The translations under genes and the position numbers were made by a program. From the NCBI GenBank assembly GCA_017165825.1, contig CM029366.1:26949862-27013861 (forward strand): 64,000 bases of DNA. The letters run 5' to 3'. Positions 56,643-64,000 of this stretch are shown here, piece after piece. The DNA is from Hepsetus odoe (lineage: Eukaryota; Chordata; Actinopteri; Characiformes; Hepsetidae). Position 1 is the first letter of the stretch; the number at the start of each line of letters is the position of its first letter. Below the pieces are notes generated by a model. The model was not told where the DNA came from. It saw nothing but the letters and a program-made list of their open reading frames with translations, and searched no databases.

Positions 56643-56862
56643 GCAGTGGTGGCCTAGTGGTTAGGGAGTTGGCCCCATGAGCAAATTGTCATGTGTTCGA
56701 ATCCCAGACCAGTCGGTTGCCCTGAGGTACCCTTGAGCAAGGTATTGTCCCCATCACTGCTCCCTGGATGCTTTAAATAGCTGCATGGTGTGTAAAGATG
56801 AAATACAGAGGAAGTATTTTGTTGTGTTTCACTGGGCTGTATTTCACAATGACAGAAATTCT
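56643..56862 (+). mobile_element. SINE-A, near full length
   Basis: Head GCAGTGGTGGCCTAGTGGTT, B box TGTTCGAATCCC, core CCCTTGAGCAAGGTATTGTC, decayed tail. Confidence 0.9.
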
Positions 56863-58362
56863 TTACATTAAATGGCTTCAAATATGGTGCTTGTGGTCTC
56901 ATATATCATTTGAATGATTATTTCATTGGAGTTGTATGCATTTGTAAAATGTATTTAAAAGCTGAATTATGCCAAAATGTTGGAACTCAATCAGTGGAGA
57001 AAGTTTAAAGATATTTTTTTATTCTCAGGGTCTTCAAAACTTCTCAGCTATTGATGCAAAAGCAGAAATGTTGTGATTGAGCCTTCCTACCACTGCCCAT
57101 TGCATAGTCTGTGAATTAGTAATGGCACCACGTGTTTGATGCAAATACCTTCCATAGAACAGATTATTTTTTCTCTCATAAAAGCAGCTCTGTATGCAAG
57201 TTAGAGCAGTGTTTTGTAATATCCAATACTATAATTATCTCCACTGCACAACTGGTTTGCCTTTCCTGTTTAACACACCTAAAAATGATCTCATAATCAG
57301 CAAAGAGTCATGGCAGGGCAAATCCAAACCTGCAGAAACCTAGAGATGGAAATTGCAGTGCAACAAAGTCGCCACCTTGTGGGACAAATAAAGCACTCAT
57401 TCAGCTTCCTCATGAACCACCCATTCAACACATATTTACATGAAATCCTTTTCACACTGTCAGACTGGGACAACTGTATTTACCAGTCTTGTCCATACAA
57501 GAAACTGGCAGGACAAAGGAGCTAATCTAGACATCTTGGAATTTTTTTTTTTTCAGATACTCCTGAGAATTTGCAGTCTATGTGTGTGGCCTAAGCCTCA
57601 TCAGGCTTATCTCAAAGGAAATCATGTGGCAGCGCCACATTCTGAAACTTCTAAAAAAGCACCACACGAGGCACCACACCAAAATATTCCCCTTTTTATC
57701 CACCGTAATTTGAAAGAAAACATGTATATAATCAGAGCGGCTTGGAATATGTGGGTTAGCAGGACTAACATCTATTTCCTTGTCAAATGTTTTTTCCATG
57801 GAAAAGTTTCTAAAGCCCTCAGTGTCCATCGCGACTGTTCTAATAGGAAGGAATATTTAATTAACGCCATACACACATGAAATCTGATTAGCTCCATACA
57901 CACAGTTAAATTCAAATTTCAGTTTTCAGTCATTTTAGTTGAATTATTTTTACTTTGTAAATTGCTCTTTAACAGAGTCTTGCAGAAACAATTTAAAATG
58001 TATTCTTCTGCTCATTTTGCTGCTGAAGTGCCGTGCGGTTGTTATTTTAAGTTATTTTACTAATTACCTAGATAATAGATATTGGTAATGTTTTAATATT
58101 TAAATAGGACTGATAGCTTAGAAGCCAGACGGCTCATTCTGACTCATTCATAGACTCTGCTATAGTGGTGAAGGGGCTCTCAAAGGTTACATTTACACTT
58201 TAAATAAAGCTAGTATCGGCATGCACGTTTTCACAAGATTGTTTTCCCATATCTTCAATGTTCTTAACCATTTATCTCCTAAGCAGAGTCTAGAGGTGCA
58301 GGAACCTATCCTAGCTCTCATAAGGTGAAAGTTGGAGGAAGACAAGGAAAAGTCACCATAGA
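56863..58362. other. No gene seen
   Basis: About 1.5 kb. The 146-codon ORF at 57440-57880 has no start context, recognised domain or splice sites and is opposed by an 83-codon ORF. Confidence 0.4.
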
Positions 58363-58558
58363 CACATAGGTGGTCTAGTGGTAGGGTACTTGCCTATGGA
58401 CCTATAGCGATGATCAAGAGGTCCCAGGTTTGAATCCCACCTCTGACACTACCACCACTATGACCCTGAGCAAGACCCTGGAGGACTGTCCCTGTAATTA
58501 GGACATGGAAGCTGCTCTGGATAAGAGCGTCTGCTAAATGCTGCAAATGTAAATGTAG
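58363..58558 (+). mobile_element. SINE-B, near full length
   Basis: GGTGGTCTAGTGGTAGGGTA head, B-box region GGTTTGAATCCC, a deletion in the body, and the GAGCGTCTGCTAAATGCTGC 3' end. Confidence 0.9.
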
Positions 58559-58589
58559 ATAATATTACAATAATGTTACATCTTCACCT

Positions 58590-58990
58590 GATGTGCATGT
58601 GGGTGGAAGCCATGCCATGGAGAACATGCAAACTCCCCATAAAAAGACCTAAAGACCCTGGATCTGTACCCAACTATTTCAACAGTTTGTTCTCAGTCCA
58701 GACTATGAGAGAACAAGCCACCAAATACTATCAGAGGAGGTTCCCACTATACCTTCAAAAAGCTCTTAAAGACACACTTCTAAAAAGCCTCCTCTCCTTT
58801 CTCCTTTAACTCATCTAACATGATTATCTCACACTTACTCACCAATTTACTAGTTCAACTCAACTCATAAACCATACTATTAAATTAATAAATTAATTAA
58901 ATTAATTAACTTAATGCTCACTCCTCAGAACTTCCTGCACTGAATGCTGCTCCTCACTTGTACACTGCTTTGGATAAAAGTGTCCAATAA
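58590..58990 (+). mobile_element. Possible LINE-derived sequence
   Basis: GGAGAACATGCAAACTCCCC resembles the L2-like tail. CTTAAAGACACACTTCTAAA and ACTGCTTTGGATAAAAGTGT resemble a LINE C-terminal end followed by a retroposon tail. Boundaries and family uncertain. Confidence 0.4.
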
Positions 58991-60163
58991 ATAAGTAGAA
59001 AGAAAAATATAAATGGAAAAAAAAGAAAAATCATGCAAAATCATTGCCATGAATCAATCAAGGAAAGGTTCTAAAGGTTAAGTGACTCAGTCAGCCTTAT
59101 TTTATTAAGCACATTCACTTGTTTGATTCAAGGAAAAGAGTCACAATTATTTTTAGATTGTACTTATTATGCAATATTATTTGCATAACTTCTTTAAAAA
59201 TTGTTTGAAGGAGGTTTCAAACAGGTTTTCATGACTTCCGCTGTCACAACCTGTGTGGTTACCTATCCCGATACTTTGACACCATATCCTGATACCTATG
59301 CCATAGTTGTGTCTGTTTACTCATACAGGCCTTCTGTAGAAGTAAAACCATAATAATGATTATTTCATTTGAAGCAGGCAAAAGATTTACCTTTAAAATG
59401 ACTCACTTTACTAATACTATAGCAATGCTTATACACCAGTTGAGAAATGTGGTCTATTGTTCGTCTTCCTCTTTTCAGTTATCCCACCACAACATTTTAT
59501 TAATTCACTTTTAAATGAGCTCATAAGGCATACTACTCTCGCTCACTCATTTTCATAGCCGCTTGTCCTAATGGGGAATCCCAAAGTGTGAAATTAATGG
59601 GACTTATAGACATCTAAATGAATATGTTGAGGCAGTGTAAGAACTCTATTTTTTTTGGTTTTTCATCATTTATGCTGTCAAGAATCCGTGTCTGTGCTTT
59701 TCTCTATGCTTTATTAATAATGCAAAGATATAGAAAAGTGGCGTCATGAGTGGATTAGTTTAAAGAAATAGGAACAAATGTTTTACTGAGACTCTGCAAA
59801 GCACCTTAAGCTATGAGGCGACTACATAAAGGAGTGCCAACCACTCAACATGCAGCATCACCATTTTACTAATCTCCAGCCTGATCATCTGGAATCACCT
59901 GTACCTGTTTCTTCACTTCATGCCTTCGAGTTTGACGCTTTGTTCTGTTTAAGTGATTCAGAAAGAGGTCACTGTGAGGCTAAACCAGTAAAAACAATCC
60001 TCTGAAACAGGAACTGAAAATGAGTCTTTCATGAAGCCTGGAGAAGTATTCCTCAGCAGTTACATTAAAACCCCAAAAATAATCCAGAAAAGTCTGTCTT
60101 TTAAGAGGCAGGATATGAGGACTTTAGGACAGTCGTGTAAGATGCAAATCTATTTGGAACTTG
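58991..60163. other. No gene seen; ptgis upstream flank
   Basis: About 1.2 kb with only a short minus-strand SINE-C tail scrap near 59541-59585 (TCATAGCCGCTTGTCCTAAT). Confidence 0.45.
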
Positions 60164-60183
60164 TTTTTGTGACGTCACAAAAA
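60164..60183. promoter_or_regulatory. Distal full CRE in a 20-bp perfect palindrome
   Basis: TGACGTCA at 60170-60177 is embedded in a perfect palindrome, 424-431 bp upstream of the ptgis start codon. It would bind CREB/ATF dimers if active. Confidence 0.45.
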
Positions 60184-60486
60184 CCTATACTTAATCCGTT
60201 CAACAGCTTAGTCCCCACCTAACACTGAAGTAATGACAGTGTTTAGTACTGGTCAACAACAGAGGTCATTTACATATTTCTTAAAGTCACAGTAACAAAT
60301 AAAACCTCTTCGATTGTAAGGAATAAACAGAGAGTGGAGAATGAGTCACAGTGAGATTATGAAGGTTTAGAACATTACACTGCCAAAATATCATGAGCAG
60401 AAAAGTAAACTCTATTCCAGATGAATGATGGAATAGTGTCTGATGGTTCAAATGGAAAATGAAACGTGCAGGCTCACCTGGCTCTA

Positions 60487-60548
60487 CCGCCCCGCCCACT
60501 TCAGGACAGTGACGTCACTGGACGCTGGCTGTTTCTGCTTTAAAAAGG
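60487..60548 (+). promoter_or_regulatory. ptgis core promoter: GC box, CRE, TATA-like box
   Basis: In order: CCGCCCCGCCC (Sp-type GC box, 60487-60497), TGACGTCA (full CRE, 60510-60517) and TTTAAAAAGG (TATA-like, 60539-60548). The usual TATA-to-start spacing puts transcription start near 60570, leaving a 5' UTR of about 30 bases before the ATG. Confidence 0.6.
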
Positions 60549-60600
60549 CAGGAGTGAAGCCCTCCCAAGTCTAGCGAGAGTTGAACTCCTCGAGTGCAGG

Positions 60601-60674
60601 ATGGTCCTCATCACCCTGCTGATCTCAGCCGCTCTGCTTCTCTCGCTGCTCGTCCTCTCCTGCAGGCGCAGCAG
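60601..60674 (+). CDS. ptgis: ptgis coding exon 1
   Basis: ATG at 60601 through AGCAG, followed by donor GTGAGT. It encodes the membrane anchor, residues 1-24 plus two bases. The next intron is only 89 bp. Confidence 0.93.
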
Positions 60675-60969
60675 GTGAGTGTGTACCTGAACCTCCTCCG
60701 CTTCCGCAGGGGCCAGTCCGGGGTGACCGACGATCAGTGTTCTGTGCTTTTCCCTTCCTGCAGACGGAGAAATGAGCCTCCTCTGGACAAAGGACGGGTG
60801 CCCTGGCTGGGCCACGCGCTGGAGTTTGGGAGAGACGCTGCTCAGTTCTTAACGAGGATGAAGCACAAACATGGAGACATCTTCACAGTGAGCTGCTTTC
60901 CACTCCTCACCACTTCTCTTTTCTAGTTACTAGTCGTTTCATAGTCTGCACACTTTATGCATAGAGGTA

Positions 60970-61006
<37 letters not shown>

Positions 61007-63591
61007 CTTTACTCTCGTATTTAAAAATGCATGTCATTGTGAACAGCTCCTTAAATCAAATACATTTATTTAAATACATTTTTCTTAAATCAACAATAAA
61101 ACCACCCAAGAATCATTTTATTCATATATGTCACTATATTTGGATTTGTTTGGATTTTGTCCCACACCCAGCCTTAAAATTCAATGAAAATCTATTATCA
61201 TTTTATAAACCCTAGAAAATATGATCTGAAAACTGCCAACATAACTGGCGATTTTAAAAAATTGTTATGCGGTCACATGTTCTGCAGTATTTTAGATCAT
61301 TATGTATGGGTACATGTGTGTTGCAAATGGCATTATTTTTTTTTTATTTTTATAAAGGGTCAGAAAATGTCAACAATAGTCATAATATCCTTAGTTGTGG
61401 TGCATCCACTTGTGCATCATGGGGGAAAATTAGCTATTTGAACATGTTTCATTTATTGCTGACTTTCTTGTCTTCTCTGTTGCAAGTCCAGTGCTATCTA
61501 ACAAAATAACAAACTCTTGTGAGCTGGATTCTTACTCCCCTCTGCTTCGTCTTCTTTCTTACCGTAGTGCTTTATGCCTATACAAGCTCACCATTCAGGT
61601 TGATGTTTAATCTAGTGTGGTACTGTATATTGTAGCAATCAGTTCCTGCATGCATTGTGCTGCCATTTCCTAACCCCTTACACAAAGTTCCTGTTAGTCT
61701 TAGTCAACACTTGTTATGTCATAACAATGACAGTGGCATGATATCAGCAGACACCGCTCGTTCACTGAAACCGAGAAATGACTTGTGCTCTTGAAAGTGA
61801 CTCTTTGCTGAGCTCACCTATGAAGTAGATCTGTGACACATTGACAGTTTTTATAATGTGCCGTTCTGATGGGACTTCTAGGTACGTGTAGCTGGCCATT
61901 ATGTGACCGTGCTGCTGGACTCCAACAGCTATGACACTGTCCTTGAAGACACACACTCTCTGGATCTGACTCGTTATGCTCAGGTTCTGATGGAGAGAAT
62001 CTTCAGCCTTCGTTTACCAAAACATGACCCCATATCTGAGAAGATGATGATGGAACAGTAGGTGTCATTATTTTTAACATCAGCCTGGTGAAATATTTTG
62101 GATTTATTACAAATGGGTAAATATGTGACCATTGATGTCCGTGTTGAGCAATATCCATTAATGAAGACTGCAAAACCCAGCATGTTGGGGGGGGGGGGGA
62201 CTGAAAGCTTTACATGATTTCACTGTAAATGAATGAAAGCATGGTGAAGGTTGAGCTTGCATTCTAGTGAGCTTTTGTTATTTCCAGGCATTTTAAGGGA
62301 ACCCAGCTGAAGCAACTGTGCAGCACAATGCAGAACAACTTAAACCTCCTTCTGGCATCAGAGACCGACCAGAGCCAAGCTGCCTGGAAAAATGACAAAC
62401 TCTTCAACTTCTGTTACGGGTTACTCTTCAAGTATGTTGACTCGTCCTGCTCTTACATAACCGGGATACGTGCATGATTATTTAAACACAGGATCCACTT
62501 GCACATAGAAAAAGAATTTTCCCACCAAGTTTAATTATACACCGGCTTGCATAATCCCAGAATCCCTGAGTGTCTCATGCTTTTGGAGGGTGTGGCTGAG
62601 ATACACTGGAGCATTCTCCATTGCAGCAACAGTGGCACTGTTGACTCATGACCGTGTGTTTTCGGTGAACTGATTTGGGACAAACACCTGCAATGCTGGG
62701 AATCTTTTAAATGTTGCTAAAATAAATATTAAAACACTTCTGCTCATCTCTCTCAAAGTAAAGAAACAGTTTAATAAATAATCGCTTTAAAATCCTTAAA
62801 GCCACATGTCTTACATGTTATTGAACGCTCTTTTGCCAAAACTCTATTTTATATTTGACAATTATTTAATAATTGCAACAGCCCTAATGTTTGTTCGTGC
62901 ACCACTTTTTTTTTCTTCATGCTGTTTGTTTACACCTCTCACTCTATCTCTGCTTTTTTTCCCCTCTGTTTTTATGCAGAGCCGGTTATCAAACCCTGTT
63001 TGGCACAAAAAATAACAACTGTGCTGAGATAACAGAGGTTTATGAGGAATTTCGGCGGTTTGACAAGCTTCTAGCTAAACTGGCTCGCCCTACTATGCAG
63101 AGAAGTAGTTTTACTCTTCTGAATTTATAGGTTTTTACAAGAGCTGTATCATTCCTTTTTACCTGAAAGTGTAAAAACGTCTAGTTTTTGTATGAGAATA
63201 AAGTGTAAGCTCCAGCAAATAAATATCTAGTATATTTATACTGTTACATGTAGATACTTACATATATGTCATATAAACCACTTACTAGTTTTATATGGCC
63301 ATTAATAGTGTAGTTATTATGAATAGTATTATTTGTAGAAGTAGTTTTGCATATATAATACCTTTGAGACACGTGTAAGACTCAACATTTATTTGTTTGT
63401 TTGTATTAGATGAGAGGATGGTTGCCAGATCAGCCCAAGAGCGGTTGTGGGACCTCCTGTGTCCAACCTGGTTTTCAAAGGGAGCAAAGTCCCAGTCATG
63501 GTTGCAGACCTACTTACAGCACCTGGAAGAACTGGGCCTGGAAACACACACCCAGCGACGAGCCATGTTGCTTCAGCTGTGGGTTACGCAG
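60601..63591 (+). CDS. ptgis: Prostacyclin synthase (CYP8A1), coding exons 1-6; 3' part outside the window
   Basis: This ER-membrane cytochrome P450 isomerises prostaglandin H2 to prostacyclin (PGI2) without needing a reductase. Coding exons are 60601-60674, 60764-60887, 61882-62057, 62288-62431, 62980-63104 and 63410-63591, giving 275 continuous residues against about 500 in the human enzyme. Residues 2-20 form a hydrophobic ER anchor, followed by basic CRRSRRR and the P450 hinge PPLDKGRVPWLG (30-41). Further family matches are RMKHKHGDIFT (56-66), HYVTVLLDSNSYD (72-84), AGYQTLFG and YLQHLEELGLE. Exon phases all agree and the exon 5-6 joint has the same length as human PTGIS. The I-helix, ExxR and heme-ligand Cys region lie beyond the right edge. 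No frame break is seen. Confidence 0.95.
60764..60887 (+). CDS. ptgis: ptgis coding exon 2
   Basis: Acceptor TTCCTGCAG, donor GTGAGC, residues 25-66. It contains the proline-rich hinge and KHGDIFT, and ends on a codon boundary. Confidence 0.93.
60972..61002. repeat. (GT)n microsatellite in ptgis intron 2
   Basis: Pure GT run of about 30 bp, 85 bp inside the 994-bp intron. Confidence 0.95.
61882..62057 (+). CDS. ptgis: ptgis coding exon 3
   Basis: Acceptor GACTTCTAG, donor GTAGGT. It encodes VRVAGHYVTVLLD through EKMMMEQ and leaves two bases of a codon. Confidence 0.92.
62187..62199. repeat. G13 homopolymer in ptgis intron 3
   Basis: Thirteen uninterrupted G in a 230-bp intron, 88 bp before the exon 4 acceptor. 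Confidence 0.9.
62288..62431 (+). CDS. ptgis: ptgis coding exon 4
   Basis: Acceptor TTTCCAG, donor GTATGT. It encodes HFKGTQLKQLCSTMQNNLN through FCYGLLF with split codons at both ends. Confidence 0.92.
62980..63104 (+). CDS. ptgis: ptgis coding exon 5
   Basis: Acceptor TTTTTATGCAG. It encodes AGYQTLFGTKNNN through KLARPTMQR. The donor is inferred at GAA|GTAGTT, which is weak. It is the only GT that keeps frame with exon 6 and gives the human-length spacing between LAR and RLW. Read-through would stop after nine more codons. Confidence 0.82.
63410..63591 (+). CDS. ptgis: ptgis coding exon 6
   Basis: Acceptor TTTGTATTAG, donor GTGAGT. It encodes ERMVARSAQERLWDLL through LLQLWVTQ and ends on a codon boundary just before the I-helix, as in other PTGIS genes. 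Confidence 0.92.
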
Positions 63592-64000
63592 GTGAGTTGT
63601 GTGAATGCCACCTGTCTCCAGGTACAGAGACAAACACTACATACTTGCAGCTTTGGAATTTCTCCTGTCAGGCCCCTAGTTTATTTTAAAGCTACATGGA
63701 ACAAAAAAAACAAAGCGCTGACTAAGATAAAATAAATAAGGGAAAATTCCAAAACTCTGATGTCACACACTTACTATTCAGCAGAACTCTCCCAGAAAAT
63801 GTTTGTGTGTGGGTGAGCTAATCCATGACAGGCTCCGCGAACATGAAGCAACTGAAACTTGTGACCCCTGGAAGATGCAAATGATTTGCTGAAATTTCCT
63901 GGAATTCAAAATATTGTCATGGGCAATGACAGAATTTACGTTCCTCTAATGCTGTAAATGAATGATTAAGTTTTAGTAACTCCAGATCGTCAGTCAAACA
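63592..64000 (+). other. ptgis intron 6 (5' part)
   Basis: No acceptor followed by an I-helix-like coding sequence was found before the edge, so exon 7 lies outside the window. Confidence 0.7.

Noticed and set aside
57440..57880. 146-codon plus-strand ORF
   Set aside because: No recognised domain, no flanking splice signals, an opposing ORF in the same stretch, and a poly-T tract read as Phe.

Overview
The window is vertebrate nuclear DNA, almost certainly from a ray-finned (teleost) fish. It is AT-rich, mostly intergenic and full of (TG)n, (TA)n and (GATA)n microsatellites. It carries many decayed Tc1/mariner transposons of the fish type and dozens of tRNA-derived SINEs. The repeat mix suggests an otophysan (catfish, characin or knifefish group), but that is an inference from family resemblance and was not tested.

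Only two protein-coding genes can be supported, one at each edge and both incomplete. At the left edge, on the minus strand, is the first coding exon of an oxytocin/isotocin receptor (oxtr): 114 residues, from the start codon through TM1, TM2 and the conserved extracellular cysteine. It lies in a very GC-rich, CpG-island-like block. At the right edge, on the plus strand, are the first six coding exons (275 residues) of prostacyclin synthase (ptgis, CYP8A1). These have consistent splice phases and a compact promoter with GC box, CRE and TATA-like element. The genes point away from each other across about 60 kb without a recognisable gene.

The intergenic region is layered repeat sequence. (1) About 3 kb upstream of oxtr holds four long TG arrays. 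(2) 2-15 kb holds Tc1 relics, including a non-autonomous deletion derivative present in two copies with the same internal junction, and nested SINE, Tc1 and LINE insertions. (3) 16.8-18.2 kb holds a 176-bp near-perfect palindrome and a 21-bp tandem array. (4) 21-22 kb holds a long TDR2-like Tc1 relic. (5) 24.5-25.5 kb holds a 17-bp AT-rich minisatellite with a 7-unit higher-order period. (6) 27-42 kb holds SINEs of three modular types and a mariner/Tc1 relic struck by two SINEs. (7) 47-56 kb holds more SINEs, Tc1 relics, a 3' LINE end and a SINE-in-SINE insertion with a 16-bp target duplication.

Working names used here: SINE-A has a tRNA-like head and a (CTTTCA)-type tail. SINE-B has a different tRNA-like head and a tail ending in TAAATG repeats. 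SINE-C has a SINE-A-like head joined to a LINE-like tail that also inserts alone. Family assignments come from recognising the sequences by eye. I saw no previously undescribed gene system; the points most worth checking are regulatory (near-perfect ERE upstream of oxtr, two full CREs upstream of ptgis) and structural (palindrome, minisatellite, SINE modularity).
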